A DNA stretch of 64,000 nucleotides, taken from positions 1-64,000 of the forward strand of contig NZ_JNXE01000003.1 of assembly GCF_000716605.1 (NCBI RefSeq), read 5' to 3'. Below are positions 41,092-50,400 of this stretch, one piece after another. The notes below the pieces were generated by a model. That model was given only the letters and a program-made list of their open reading frames with translations, was not told the origin of the DNA and did no database searches. Position 1 is the stretch's first letter. Each line of letters begins with the position of its first letter. A program made the position numbers and the translations under genes. This DNA is from Streptomyces sp. NRRL F-525. Its GTDB lineage: Bacteria; Actinomycetota; Actinomycetes; Streptomycetales; Streptomycetaceae.

Positions 41092-43686
41092 TCAGACGAG
41101 CCGCCAGAGGTGGTCGGAGGTGCCGTTGTCGTTCCACTGGGTGACCTGGGCGCCGTTGGCCTGGGAGGCGCCGTCGACGGCCATGAGCTTGCCGCTGTGC
41201 ACGTTGACGATCTTCATCCAGCCGTCGCCGTTGTCGACGAGGCGCCAGAGGTGGTCCTGGGTGCCGTTGTCGTTGTACTGCTGGACGTGGGCGCCGTCGT
41301 CGAGGCTCTGGTCGTGGACGGCGAGCAGTCTGCCGCTGTTGCGGTTGTAGATCTTGACGGTGCCGTCGCCGTTGTCCACCACGGTCCACAGGTGGTCGGC
41401 GGTGCCGTTGTCCTCGTACTGGGTGACCTCGGCACTGTCGGCCAGGGACATGCCGCTGACGGCGAGCAGCTTGCCGGAGTTCTTGTTCTGGATACGTTTC
41501 CAGGAGACGGAGTCGGCCGCCGGGGCGTTCATCAGGGCGAGGACACCGCCGATCACGGGCCGGTCGGCGAAGCCCCGTTGGGCGCCGCTGGCGACGACGT
41601 ACCAGTCGGTGAAGGGCACCCGCGACGGCGTCGAGTTGGCGAAGCCGTAGACGCCGTTGATCAGCATGCTGCGGGCGTCGGCGTGGTCGGCGAGCCAGGC
41701 CGCGGTCCACAGCTCCCAGTCGGTCTTGGTGTAGTCGTTGCGCGGGTCCAGCAGCACGCCGTAGGTGCCCGCCTTGGACAGGTACCAGGCGGCCTCCTGC
41801 GCGGCCACTCCGGTGGGCACCAGGTCCACGCCCAGCAGGCGGTCGGCGTAGCCGTTGTACTTCAGGCTCCAGGTGCCGTCCTGGTCGTAGGCGAGTTTGA
41901 GGTGGGTGCCGGAGGAGTCCTGTGCCAGGGTGACCCACCGGCTCATGTAGCCGCGCGCCACCGTCAAGTAGTGCGCCGCGTCCGGGGAGTTGGCCGCCGC
42001 CTTGGCCACCACGCTCATCGCGCCGATGCCGATGACGCCCTTGAGCGCGAGGTTGGCGCTGTGCGCGATCCAGCCGGTGAAGTCGTCGGTCTGGTTCTGG
42101 TTCTCGGGGTCGAGGGCGTTGGCCACCAGGTACTCGGCCCACTGGCGAAGGATCGCGTAGTGCGCGGTGGCGAAGGAGGCCGCGTCGGCAGCCGGAAGGC
42201 GCTGGGCCACGGCCGCCGCCATGATCAGCATGTTGGCGGACTCCTCGATCGGCATGGCCTCCTCGTTGCCGTCCAGGTGCCCGGTCGCGTTCGGGTAGCT
42301 GGAGCCGAGGTCGTGCTCGGCGTACACCTTGGGCCAGCCCGCGTGCTCCGCGTAGAAGAAGTGCGGTTCGAGCAGCAGCCGCAGGTACGCGGGCGAGAGG
42401 TGCAGATAGGCGGGGGACGCCGGGTAAATCACGTCCACGGTCGAGAAGTTGCCGTTCGAGGAGATCTCCTTGAGCATCGCCCACGGTGAGCCGTTGCGGT
42501 CGACGAGTTCCGTCCCGGCCACGGCCTGACGCACCGCCAGAGCGCAGACGGCCGCGTAGCGTTCGCCGGTGTCACCGCCGCCGGCGGCGTTCGCGGCGTC
42601 GTCGTGGATCGCCCTGTCGAAGGCGACGGCGGCGGTCAGGGCGGCGGCGCGGTCGCCGTTGAACCAGTCGAGCATGGCGGTCCACGAGCTCCAGTAGTGC
42701 GTCCACCACGGGTTCAGGTTCGTGCCGAGGTAGCTCACCGCCGGGGTGCGCACATGGCCGACGACGATCTGGAACACCGCCGAGGGGGCGGACGCGGTGA
42801 CGGTGCCCAGGTTCTGGTTGAGACCCAGCACGGGCCAGCGGTCGTTGATCGCGCGGGGCTGGGCGGTGTCGGAGGTGCCGGCCAGCGTCCCGTTCGCGGC
42901 CGACGCCGCCCGTACGACGGTGTCCTGGCCGATCTGCCAGGTCAGCCCGCTCGCGGTGGGGGCGGCCAGCACCAGCGAACCCCACGAGGCCTGGTCGTTG
43001 TTCTCGGCCAGTACCCCCGGGGAGGCAGGCTGGCAGGTCAGGGCGGTCATGCTGCCGGTCGCCTGCTCGGCCCAGGTGACCTGGGTGGAACTGTCGCCGT
43101 GCACCCACTCGGCGGAGGCGTCGACATGCACGTCCACGGTGTGGCTCGCCCCGTCACTGCTGGCGGCCTGAACGCTGATGTAGCTCAACGGCACGCACTG
43201 GCGCTGGAGGTTGCCGAGGTCCACGGGCGAGAAGAAGGTGACCGTCAGTGTGACGCCGCCCCCGGTGAGCGTGAAGATCGACCGGGTCGCCGTGAGCTGC
43301 AACGACGTCTGCGTCATCGTGCTGAGCGTCGGGCCGCCGGGCAGCGCCGGGGCGCCGAGGAAGACGTACGGTGTGCCGTCGACGCGGGCGATGCCGGCCA
43401 GCGCGGTGATCCGGCCGTTCCAGAAGGTGGGCCAGGTGCCGGCCAGGTTGTCCCCGGCCAGCCAGGTGGTCAGGTACGGGGAGCGTACGGCGAGGGGGGT
43501 GGCGGGTGGGCGCAGTGGGCTGAAGGTCGAGGCCGCGGTGGCGGCATGGGCAGGTGACCCACCGATGCCGAGGCCGCCCAGGGGGCCCGCGGCGGCCACT
43601 CCTCCCCAGCGCAGCAGGTCGCGTCTGGTCAGTGGGGGCAGGCCGGTGGTGAGGGGAGAGCGGGCGTCATCTTCGGAGTGGGGCAT
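41092..43686 (-). CDS. Glutaminase A-like (DUF4965/DUF1793) protein with C-terminal ricin domain
   Basis: 864 residues. A twin-arginine signal (RRDLLRWGGVAAAG) precedes a large two-part body: an N-terminal beta-sandwich (~45-290) and an alpha/alpha-barrel-like domain (~300-700; WWTHYWSSWTAMLDWFNGDRAAAL, EHDLGSSYPNATGHLDGNEEAMPIEESANMLIMAAAVAQR, LKYNGYADRLLGVDLVP), as in the glutaminase A / DUF4965-DUF1793 family. The C-terminal ~145 residues are a ricin-B/CBM13 trefoil with three repeats ending in DNGTxDHLW. The carbohydrate module suggests a glycan-attached target rather than free glutamine. The start at 43686 follows AAGGAG. Confidence 0.82.
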   Translation of the reverse strand: MPHSEDDARSPLTTGLPPLTRRDLLRWGGVAAAGPLGGLGIGGSPAHAATAASTFSPLRPPATPLAVRSPYLTTWLAGDNLAGTWPTFWNGRITALAGIARVDGTPYVFLGAPALPGGPTLSTMTQTSLQLTATRSIFTLTGGGVTLTVTFFSPVDLGNLQRQCVPLSYISVQAASSDGASHTVDVHVDASAEWVHGDSSTQVTWAEQATGSMTALTCQPASPGVLAENNDQASWGSLVLAAPTASGLTWQIGQDTVVRAASAANGTLAGTSDTAQPRAINDRWPVLGLNQNLGTVTASAPSAVFQIVVGHVRTPAVSYLGTNLNPWWTHYWSSWTAMLDWFNGDRAAALTAAVAFDRAIHDDAANAAGGGDTGERYAAVCALAVRQAVAGTELVDRNGSPWAMLKEISSNGNFSTVDVIYPASPAYLHLSPAYLRLLLEPHFFYAEHAGWPKVYAEHDLGSSYPNATGHLDGNEEAMPIEESANMLIMAAAVAQRLPAADAASFATAHYAILRQWAEYLVANALDPENQNQTDDFTGWIAHSANLALKGVIGIGAMSVVAKAAANSPDAAHYLTVARGYMSRWVTLAQDSSGTHLKLAYDQDGTWSLKYNGYADRLLGVDLVPTGVAAQEAAWYLSKAGTYGVLLDPRNDYTKTDWELWTAAWLADHADARSMLINGVYGFANSTPSRVPFTDWYVVASGAQRGFADRPVIGGVLALMNAPAADSVSWKRIQNKNSGKLLAVSGMSLADSAEVTQYEDNGTADHLWTVVDNGDGTVKIYNRNSGRLLAVHDQSLDDGAHVQQYNDNGTQDHLWRLVDNGDGWMKIVNVHSGKLMAVDGASQANGAQVTQWNDNGTSDHLWRLV

Positions 43687-44031
43687 GGGGGGCTCCTTCG
43701 ATGGGCGACGAGAGTTCGACATCGTTGTCAGCAGGCGATGCTGACGGGGCGTCACGAAAAACGCGTGCTTCGTGCCTGTGGAACCGAGCGTGACGGAAGG
43801 CCCGGTGCGCGGACCGGGGCGGGGCCGCCGTAGGGGCGGGTGCTGCGCCAACTGCCTTTCCAGCGACGGAAAGTGCGGTACGGAAAGTGCGATAGGGAGT
43901 GTGCGGTACGGAAGTGCGGTGTCGATGGATGACAGCACCGCTCGGGGCGCGTGTCCAGCCCTCGCGCAACACCCGCCCCTCACAAGGGAGTTCAGGATGC
44001 GAGGTGTTGTCACGTGTTGCGTGACGGGCAG
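43687..44031. other. Intergenic region with direct repeats
   Basis: 345 bases between two same-strand genes, without a supported gene. GTGCGGTACGGAAAGTGCG (43873-43891) and GTGCGGTACGGAAGTGCG (43901-43918) are near-identical direct repeats 28 bases apart, about 190-230 bases upstream of the ricin-domain gene. They could be regulator boxes. Confidence 0.55.
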
Positions 44032-44595
44032 TCAGCGCCTCGTCTCGTACCTCGTCAGGATCACGCCGCCGGGCAACGTCCGCGTCTCCACCAGGTTCAG
44101 GTTCACCCAGCTGTCCAGTGCGGCGAAGAACGGTGTGCCGCCGCCCACCAGGACCGGCGCGGTGGCCAGCACGTACTCGTCGATCAGCCCGGCCCTCATG
44201 GCCGCCCCGGCGAGCGTCGCGCCGCCGATGTCCATCGGGCCGCCGTCCTCGGCCTTGAGCCGGGTGATCTCGGCGACCGCGTCACCGGTGACCAGGCGGG
44301 TGTTCCAGTCGACCTTGTCGATCGTCGAGGAGAACACCGCCTTCGCCATGTCCCGCCAGCGGCGCGCGAACTCGACCTGCGCCGGGGTGGCGTCGGGCTG
44401 CTGGTCGCCCGTCGGCCAGTAGGAGCTCATCGTCTCCCACAGCCTGCGGCCGTACAGCGACAGGTCGGTCGCCCGCAACTGGTCGGACCAGAACTGGAAC
44501 AGCTCGTCGCTCGGCACGCTCCAGCCGATGTCGTCGCCGGGCGCGGCGATGTAGCCGTCCAGGCTCAGGTTCATGCCGTAGATCAGTTTCCGCAT
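44032..44595 (-). CDS. DHFR/RibD-C-like reductase
   Basis: 187 residues of the dihydrofolate-reductase-like fold shared with the RibD C-terminal domain: MRKLIYGMNLSLDGYIAAPGDDIGW, LSLYGRRLWETMSSYW, KAVFSSTIDKVDWNTRLV, and MDIGGATLAGAAMRAGLIDEYVLATAPVLVGGGTPFF. Such proteins bind NADPH, but few stand-alone members have known substrates. It lies 1.2 kb from the folate-linked genes, so a pterin role is possible, though members of this family are common and usually unrelated to folate. Confidence 0.82.
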   Translation of the reverse strand: MRKLIYGMNLSLDGYIAAPGDDIGWSVPSDELFQFWSDQLRATDLSLYGRRLWETMSSYWPTGDQQPDATPAQVEFARRWRDMAKAVFSSTIDKVDWNTRLVTGDAVAEITRLKAEDGGPMDIGGATLAGAAMRAGLIDEYVLATAPVLVGGGTPFFAALDSWVNLNLVETRTLPGGVILTRYETRR

Positions 44596-44806
44596 GGCGT
44601 CAGCCTTCCGTGAATCGGTCTCACGCGTACAGACCGGCGCGGCGCGGGAAACTCATCGGTGCGCCGGGCCGGGATCACTTGGCTGCGGCAGGCACGCGAC
44701 ACGGGGCCGACACGACTCACTTCCCGCTACCCGTTCAGCGCGGTTCAGGCGGTCCTGGCCGAGTATGAGATGGCCTGTTCTTCCCCCTCTCCCCCCGGAG
44801 GTACCC

Positions 44807-45613
44807 GTGCCCGAAGTGAACGGCTCCTACAAGTCCGGCACCCCGTGCTGGATCGACCTGATGGTCCCCGACCAGCAGGCGGCGCTCGACTTCTACCGCG
44901 ACCTGTTCGGCTGGCAGGGCGAGATCGGCCCGCCCGAGACCGGCGGGTACTCGGTCTGTCTGCTCAACGGCAAGCCGGTCGCCGGGATCATGAAGGCGAT
45001 GAACCCCGACGGGACGGTGCCGGACCCGCTGCCGCCCACGGTGTGGACGACGTACCTGGCCACCGACGCCATCGACGCCACGCTCAAGGCCGTCAGGGAC
45101 GCGGGCGGCAGCGTCATGGCGGGCCCGATGGACGTCATGGAGCTGGGCCGGATGGCGGTCGTCACCGACCCGACCGGCGCCGTGGTCGGCCTCTGGCAGG
45201 CCGGTTCCTTCGACGGCGCGGGCATCGTCAACGAGCACGGCGCGCTGATCTGGAACGAGTTGAGCACCGGTGACACCGGCGCCGCCGCGGCGTTCTACTC
45301 GGCGGTGCTGCCGATGAGTGCGGCCCCGTCCGCGATGCCGGGCGCGGAGGGATACACCGAGTTCACGGTGGACGGCCGCGCCGTCGCCGGAATGATGGAC
45401 CTGTCCGCGATGCCGCCCGGAGTCCCGCCGCACTGGCTGCCGTACTTCCACGTCGACGACGTCGACAGTGTCCAGGCGGCCCTGGTGCGGGCCGGTGGCA
45501 GCGTCATGGCTCCGGCCTTCGACATGGCGGCCGGCCGGATGGCCGTACTCGCCGACCCGCAGGGCGGCGGATTCGCCGTGATCACGGCGTCGGCGCCGGA
45601 GCAGCCGGCCTGA
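44807..45613 (+). CDS. Two-domain VOC-family protein
   Basis: 268 residues with two vicinal-oxygen-chelate modules (CWIDLMVPDQQAALDFYRDLFGWQG..., then IWNELSTGDTGAAAAFYSAVLP...). Each ends in a GRMAVV/LADPxGxxxxL/I strand. It resembles glyoxalase-like or hydroxylase-type VOC proteins of actinobacteria. GTG 44807 is chosen because GGAGG lies just upstream; the longer open frame has no ribosome site. Ring cleavage or detoxification are possible roles; metal ligands are not certain from reading alone. Confidence 0.82.
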   Translation: MPEVNGSYKSGTPCWIDLMVPDQQAALDFYRDLFGWQGEIGPPETGGYSVCLLNGKPVAGIMKAMNPDGTVPDPLPPTVWTTYLATDAIDATLKAVRDAGGSVMAGPMDVMELGRMAVVTDPTGAVVGLWQAGSFDGAGIVNEHGALIWNELSTGDTGAAAAFYSAVLPMSAAPSAMPGAEGYTEFTVDGRAVAGMMDLSAMPPGVPPHWLPYFHVDDVDSVQAALVRAGGSVMAPAFDMAAGRMAVLADPQGGGFAVITASAPEQPA

Positions 45614-45765
45614 CGGGTTCGCGAGGTGCACGGTGACGACCGACGGCCCCAGGACCGTGGTCGTGGCGGCGCGTCCGTCGTCACCGGCACCGCGATCGTC
45701 CCGCGGCGCGACATGACCGTGACCGCGCGATGCGCACGTCGTGGCGAGAGCGAGGTGCCGGGCGA
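45614..45765. other. Short convergent intergenic region
   Basis: 152 bases between the VOC gene and the first GcvT-like gene, which converge. No hairpin or gene that I can support. Confidence 0.4.
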
Positions 45766-47127
45766 TCACAGTGCGGTGACGTCGGTGCGCCGGTTGTCCG
45801 GCTTGAACGGCAGCGTGGTGACCGTCGCCCGGATCTCCCGCTGCGGGGTGCCCGGTCGGCCCCACAGGACGGTGACCTCCGTGCCGGGTGTCGTGTGGGC
45901 GGGGTCGAGTACGCAGAGGGAGATCATCGCCCGCAGGGTCGGGCTCACGGTGCGGCCCGTGGCCACGCCCACCGGGGTGCCGGACACCAGTACCTGGTCG
46001 AAGTGGGGGCCGCGGCCGCGGGGCATCTCCATCTGGTCGGGCAGTTCGGCCTCGCTGAGGAGTGAGGTGAGGACGGCGGCGACGTCCTGCTCGTTCCAGC
46101 GCAGACCGACCAACTGCCGTGCGGGAACGCCGCTTTCGGCGTCCCGGACGAGTGCGTCCCGGCCGATGAAGTCGCGGTCGGGGACGCCCTTGCGGAACCC
46201 CCAGCCCAGTTCGCCCGGCTTGCGGAAGTAGTCGGTCACCCCGCCCGCCGGGACGAAACTGCCGGTCGGCACGCCCTTGCGGAACTGCCTCGGCGCGCCC
46301 GGCGTGAGGATCGAAGCCGGCAGATAGTCAAGGCCGTTGGTCGCGATCCCGGCCTCGATGTGCTGAACAGGCTGGGCGCGGAAGCCGAGTTGACGGATGC
46401 CGACGTCCTGGCCGCTCGCCACGACCGCCGCCCAGATCCCGTTGGCGTGCTCGGTCGGCCCGTGCAGCTCGTACCCGAGTTCGCCCGAGATCCCGGTGCG
46501 CAGGACCCGTACCGGGATCCCGTCGACCTGTGACATCCGGCTGCGGCTGAAGCCGAGGTCGCGGAGATCGTCCCCCGTCAGCTTCTCCAACGTGGCCAGG
46601 GACGCCGGTCCTTGGACGCCGAAGATGAACCGGTCGGGGCTGATGTCGGTGGCCGCCGCGTCCCAACCGCCCTGGCTCAGCTGCCACAACAGCCAGTCGC
46701 AGCTGCCCGCGGTGTAGACGAACTCCTCGGGACCGAGCCGGCACAGCACGCCCTCGGAGGCGATCCAGCCGTTGTCGTCGAGCTGCACATGGTGCTTGAT
46801 CTGCCCGGTCTCGAAGCGGGACAGGTCCCGCATCCCCAGCCGGCTCAGGAACGCGAGCGCCTGTGGGCCGTGCACCTTGACCTTGTGCAGCGAGGTCCAG
46901 TCACCGACGTAGCACGAGCCGACATGGGCGGCGCTCTCCTCGACCCAGTCCGCGTACTCCTCGGGGAGCAGGATCTGCGCGAAGCGGCCGTAGGTGCCCC
47001 GGGTGTTGCCCTCGTCCTGGGCCGCGGCGGCCGGGCTGAACATCGCCGGGCGCTCGGTGACGAACGGTGCGTCGTGCAGCCGGAGGACCGCTTCGTAGGT
47101 GCTGCGCTGCTGTGAGAGAAGGTCCAT
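45766..47127 (-). CDS. GcvT/LigM-type folate-dependent methyltransferase (copy 1)
   Basis: A 453-residue member of the aminomethyltransferase (GcvT) superfamily, close in length to the THF-dependent O-demethylases LigM and DesA and longer than glycine-cleavage T protein (~370). N-terminal folate-binding lobes include YVGDWTSLHKVKVHGPQALAFLSRLGMRDLSRFETGQIKHHVQLDDNGWIASEGV and PDRFIFGVQGPASLATLEKLTG; the C-terminal barrel has ELGWGFRKGVPDRDFIGRDALVRDAESG. The start at 47127 (MDLLSQQRS) follows GGAGAG; a longer frame exists. It probably moves a methyl group from an aromatic ether or methylamine to THF. No GcvH or GcvP is nearby. An operator copy (47183) lies upstream. Confidence 0.78.
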   Translation of the reverse strand: MDLLSQQRSTYEAVLRLHDAPFVTERPAMFSPAAAAQDEGNTRGTYGRFAQILLPEEYADWVEESAAHVGSCYVGDWTSLHKVKVHGPQALAFLSRLGMRDLSRFETGQIKHHVQLDDNGWIASEGVLCRLGPEEFVYTAGSCDWLLWQLSQGGWDAAATDISPDRFIFGVQGPASLATLEKLTGDDLRDLGFSRSRMSQVDGIPVRVLRTGISGELGYELHGPTEHANGIWAAVVASGQDVGIRQLGFRAQPVQHIEAGIATNGLDYLPASILTPGAPRQFRKGVPTGSFVPAGGVTDYFRKPGELGWGFRKGVPDRDFIGRDALVRDAESGVPARQLVGLRWNEQDVAAVLTSLLSEAELPDQMEMPRGRGPHFDQVLVSGTPVGVATGRTVSPTLRAMISLCVLDPAHTTPGTEVTVLWGRPGTPQREIRATVTTLPFKPDNRRTDVTAL

Positions 47128-47182
47128 TTCACTCTCCGTCGAGTGGCCGTCGTCCAGGGTGTCGTCCGGAGCGGCACCCTGT

Positions 47183-47198
47183 ACTAGATCGATTAAGT
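47183..47198. promoter_or_regulatory. C1-regulon palindrome ACTAGATCGATTAAGT
   Basis: A degenerate member of the ACTAGATCGATCTAGT family with an intact left half, 56-71 bases upstream of the first GcvT-like start. The same element precedes or flanks folP, the second GcvT-like gene and the TetR/LysR pair. Confidence 0.65.
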
Positions 47199-47300
47199 CG
47201 GACGGTAACAGGCGTTTCGGGGCGGGGCGAGAGTCGTGACACACCGGTGATCGGTCCCACGGCGCAAGCAATGCGGAACTTCCGCGCAACGCCGGGTGGT

Positions 47301-48422
47301 TCAGGACCGGCGGGGCCCGCGCCGTCGTACCGGCAGACGCAGCAGGTCCGTGCCCAGCACCATCGATCCGCCGAAGTCCGCCCGGCGGGCGCTGTCGTGG
47401 AGCAGGCGGCGCCAGGTCGCGTCGGAGACCACGGTCTGCTGGCCCGGGCCGAGGTGGGTGGCGACCAGCGTTCCCGCGTCCGACTCGGCAGCGATCCGGC
47501 CCAGTTGGGCCACGTCCGTGTGGGTCGAGGTGATGTGGTCGATCAGCGCCTGGGGCAGGCCGAGACTCGCGAGCCCCGCCGGGTACAGGGCCTCGTGGAC
47601 CAGGACGTCCGCGTGTGCCGCGAGCCTGATGATGTTCGGGGTCGGTGCCGTGTCGCCGGAGAAGACGACGCTGCCGTGGTCGGTGTCGAAGCGGTACGCG
47701 TAGGCGGGGAACACCGCGCCGTGCGGGACCAGGACGGCGGTGACCTTCACGTCGTCGTTCTCCATGACGGTGAACGGCGCCATGGCCGGCGCGGAGTTCG
47801 TCGCCGAGGCGCCGACACTCGACGGCGGCAGCACGTCGTGGACGTTGAGCAGGGTCGCCGGGTCGATGCCCGCGTGCTCGGTCATGAAGAAGGTCGGCGA
47901 CGCCGCGTACGCCTGGCCCGCCAGCCTCGTCATCCCGACGGTGCCCGGCACGAGCCCGGCAGCCCCGGCGACGGTCGACGCGACACCGGCGGAGCCCGGG
48001 CCGTAGACCTCGATCGGGTTCTGGAAGCCCTGCGCGCCCGAGGCGCCCGCCGACAGCAGCGGGAAGGAGTAGTAGTCGACGATGTGGTCCGCGTGCAGGT
48101 GGGTCAGGAAGATCCCGGCCAGCGACGGCATCGACAGACCGGCGCGCAGGTACTGGGTCACCGCTCCTCGTCCGCAGTCGACGACATACGTTCTGCCGTT
48201 CACCGTCAGCGCCGACGAGATGCCGTAGCGGGTGGCCAGGGGTGGTGGCCCGCCGTTGGTGCCGAGGAGGGTCACGGTCAGGCCCGATCCGGAGGGCGCG
48301 GATCCGGTGTCCGTCGCGGCCGCGGCCTGCTCCGCGCCGAGCAGGGGTACGGCTACGGCGGCAGCGGCCATCGCGCCCAGCATCGTCCGGCGGGACGTCG
48401 GTTCACCCAGGGGTTCGCACAT
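47301..48422 (-). CDS. Exported metallo-beta-lactamase-fold hydrolase
   Basis: 373 residues. A twin-arginine signal (SRRTMLGAMAAAAVAVPLLGAEQAAAA) precedes an MBL domain: YVVDCGRGAVTQYL, the metal motif LTHLHADHIVDYY, later histidines in VPHGAVFPAYAYRF, VFSGDTAPTPNIIRLAAHADVLVHEALYP and THTD...VATHLGPGQ. The pattern resembles RNase Z/arylsulfatase-like MBL enzymes, here outside the cell. The start at 48422 (MCEPLGEP) keeps the RR signal near the N-terminus. It lies between LysR and GcvT-like copy 1 on the same strand and might release a methylated aromatic from a conjugate (inference). Confidence 0.82.
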   Translation of the reverse strand: MCEPLGEPTSRRTMLGAMAAAAVAVPLLGAEQAAAATDTGSAPSGSGLTVTLLGTNGGPPPLATRYGISSALTVNGRTYVVDCGRGAVTQYLRAGLSMPSLAGIFLTHLHADHIVDYYSFPLLSAGASGAQGFQNPIEVYGPGSAGVASTVAGAAGLVPGTVGMTRLAGQAYAASPTFFMTEHAGIDPATLLNVHDVLPPSSVGASATNSAPAMAPFTVMENDDVKVTAVLVPHGAVFPAYAYRFDTDHGSVVFSGDTAPTPNIIRLAAHADVLVHEALYPAGLASLGLPQALIDHITSTHTDVAQLGRIAAESDAGTLVATHLGPGQQTVVSDATWRRLLHDSARRADFGGSMVLGTDLLRLPVRRRGPRRS

Positions 48423-48546
48423 GACGCAACAGCTCCTTCGCGGTGCCACAGTGGCCGCATCGGGCACAACTGTCCATCAGTCGCCGCAAGTTATGGGTTC
48501 CTATGACGAACTATGAGATTTCGCGCCGCGCAAGCGTCGGCGGATG

Positions 48547-49458
48547 TCAACGGCCGATCGTGGGGATCGGGTTCTCCGCGAACCACTGGGCGAGGAAGTC
48601 CAGGAAGACCGTGATCTTGCGCTGGGTACCCGGCCCTGGCCCGTGGATCGCGTAGAGCGGCCGGTCGGGTGCCGCCAGGTGGGGCAGCTGGACCTGGAGG
48701 GCCCCGGAGACGAGATCGTCGTAGGCGGACCGCTGTGGCAGCAGGGCGATGCCGCGGCCGTGGACGGCCGCCTTCTGCAGGGCGATGTACGAGTTGGACG
48801 AGAAGGCCACGTTGCGGATCTTGTGCAGCGTGGAGGTGGGGCCGTGCCCGATGCGCCAGACCGGGTCGTTGACGTGCACCAGGCAGTCGTGGGCGGCCAG
48901 GTCGTTCGGATGTGTCAGGGGTCCGTGTTCGTCGACGTACGACTTCGACGCGCACAGGACGAAGGGCAGCGAGGCGATCTTCTTCAGCCGGACGTTGGAG
49001 TCCCTGAGGTCCCGGGTGTGGAACGCCAGGTCGAAACCGCCGTCGAGGAAGTCGTACGTCCGGTCGGACACGCCTCCCAGCTCGAACCGGATCTGGATCT
49101 TCGGGTGCGCGGCGGAGAACGCGGCGATGGCGTCCCCGAGGTCCAGGCTCCCGATCCACTTCGGGCAGATGATGCTGAGCGCGCCCTCGGCCCGGTCGTG
49201 CAGATCCGCGATGCTGGAGTCCTCGGCGTCGATCTCCTTGACGATGCGGGAGGCGAACTCGGCGTACCGCAGGCCCGGTTCGGTCAGGCTCACCGAGCGG
49301 GCCGTGCGGTTGACCAGCCGGACCCCGACCTGCCGCTCCAGCTCGGCGACATGCCGGGACACCAGTGATCCCGACGATCCCAGCGCCTTGGCCGCCCCGC
49401 TGAAACTGCCGAGGTCGGCGACGATCACGAAACAACGCATGAGAAGCAGACGGTCCAT
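48547..49458 (-). CDS. LysR-family transcriptional regulator
   Basis: 303 residues. The N-terminal winged HTH is MRCFVIVADLGSFSGAAKALGSSGSLVSRHVAELERQVGVRLVNRTARSVSLTEPG; a type 2 periplasmic-binding-like effector domain follows (LSIICPKWIGSLDLGDAIAAFSAAHPKIQIRFELG...). The start at 49458 gives the usual family length; the frame stays open to 51129 but that part is antisense. It is divergent from TetR across a 219-base gap holding a long palindrome, and is followed by the MBL and GcvT-like genes, which it may activate. Confidence 0.88.
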   Translation of the reverse strand: MDRLLLMRCFVIVADLGSFSGAAKALGSSGSLVSRHVAELERQVGVRLVNRTARSVSLTEPGLRYAEFASRIVKEIDAEDSSIADLHDRAEGALSIICPKWIGSLDLGDAIAAFSAAHPKIQIRFELGGVSDRTYDFLDGGFDLAFHTRDLRDSNVRLKKIASLPFVLCASKSYVDEHGPLTHPNDLAAHDCLVHVNDPVWRIGHGPTSTLHKIRNVAFSSNSYIALQKAAVHGRGIALLPQRSAYDDLVSGALQVQLPHLAAPDRPLYAIHGPGPGTQRKITVFLDFLAQWFAENPIPTIGR

Positions 49459-49561
49459 GGCGGTCCTCCGGTCGTCCACGGCACCGGTGTCCCTCCGGAC
49501 CGCGTCGAACATGGGGCGGCAGAGGGGAAGACCGTCAGGGTCACATCGGTCGTCACGCCTG

Positions 49562-49587
49562 CCTTCACTATATCGATCTAGTGAAGG
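49562..49587. promoter_or_regulatory. 26-bp extended C1-regulon palindrome
   Basis: Core ACTATATCGATCTAGT (49567-49582), with outer arms CCTTC and GAAGG extending the dyad over 26 bases with one mismatched pair. It lies midway between the divergent LysR and TetR starts, so both could be controlled from it. It is the longest symmetric copy of the element and the best candidate for TetR autoregulation. Confidence 0.75.
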
Positions 49588-49677
49588 TAACAGAACGCGT
49601 TCGCGACCGCGAGACCCGAGCCGCGGGCTTCGGCCGAGGCCGGCCGACGGGAGGTCCGCCGCGGGCGGGCACCTACG

Positions 49678-50298
49678 ATGGCCGGTGTGAGGATGACAGC
49701 GACGGACCGGCGACAACTCATCACGCGGGCTGCGGGTGAGCTGTTCATCGCGCGCGGCTACGCCGGTGTCTCCATGGAGGACGTCCTGACGGCGGTGGGC
49801 GGCTCCAAGGCGACCCTCTACCGCTACTTCACCGACAAGAGCGCCCTGTTCCGCGCGTCCGTGGAGGCGCTGTGCGACGAGTGGTCCCAGCCGCTGCACA
49901 CGTTCACGCCGGGCAGCGCGAACCTCACCGAAACCCTGGTCGCGCTCGGTGAGCACTTCGCCGGTGTCGTCCTCACACCCGAGGCCATCGCCCTGCACCG
50001 CCTGGTCACCTCCGAAGCCGTACGCATCCCCGGGCTCGGCGAGGTCTTCGCGGAGCACGGGCCGAACGCGGGCCACGCGGTGCTCGGGCGCTGCCTCCAA
50101 CAGGCCCACGACGACGGCCTGATCAAGGTCGAGGACCCGGTGCGAGCGGCGGAACAGCTCTACCAGGCCATGCTCGGCCACGCCCAGATGCGACTGCTGA
50201 CGAACGCCCCGGTCAAGCTGACCGACGCCGAGGTCCACGCGTCGATCAAGGAGGCGGTACGGGTCTTCCTGCACGGCGTCTCCGTCGACCCGGCCTGA
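49678..50298 (+). CDS. TetR-family transcriptional repressor
   Basis: 206 residues. The N-terminal HTH is RRQLITRAAGELFIARGYAGVSMEDVLTAVGGSKATLYRYFTDKSALFRASVEALCDEW; a helical ligand domain follows. An N-terminal start at ATG 49678 is assumed; GTG 49687 or ATG 49693 are alternatives, as no strong ribosome site is visible. The long palindrome 90-115 bases upstream, and its relatives before the demethylase and folate genes, make it the prime candidate for the regulon repressor. Confidence 0.88.
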   Translation: MAGVRMTATDRRQLITRAAGELFIARGYAGVSMEDVLTAVGGSKATLYRYFTDKSALFRASVEALCDEWSQPLHTFTPGSANLTETLVALGEHFAGVVLTPEAIALHRLVTSEAVRIPGLGEVFAEHGPNAGHAVLGRCLQQAHDDGLIKVEDPVRAAEQLYQAMLGHAQMRLLTNAPVKLTDAEVHASIKEAVRVFLHGVSVDPA

Positions 50299-50400
50299 CC
50301 TTCCCCGCGGACACCGCCGTGGCCGGCACATGTCTTGCCCTCGAAGCGTACTGGACCGTACCGTACAGCTGCCCGAGTGCCAGGCGTGAAGGGACGGCCG

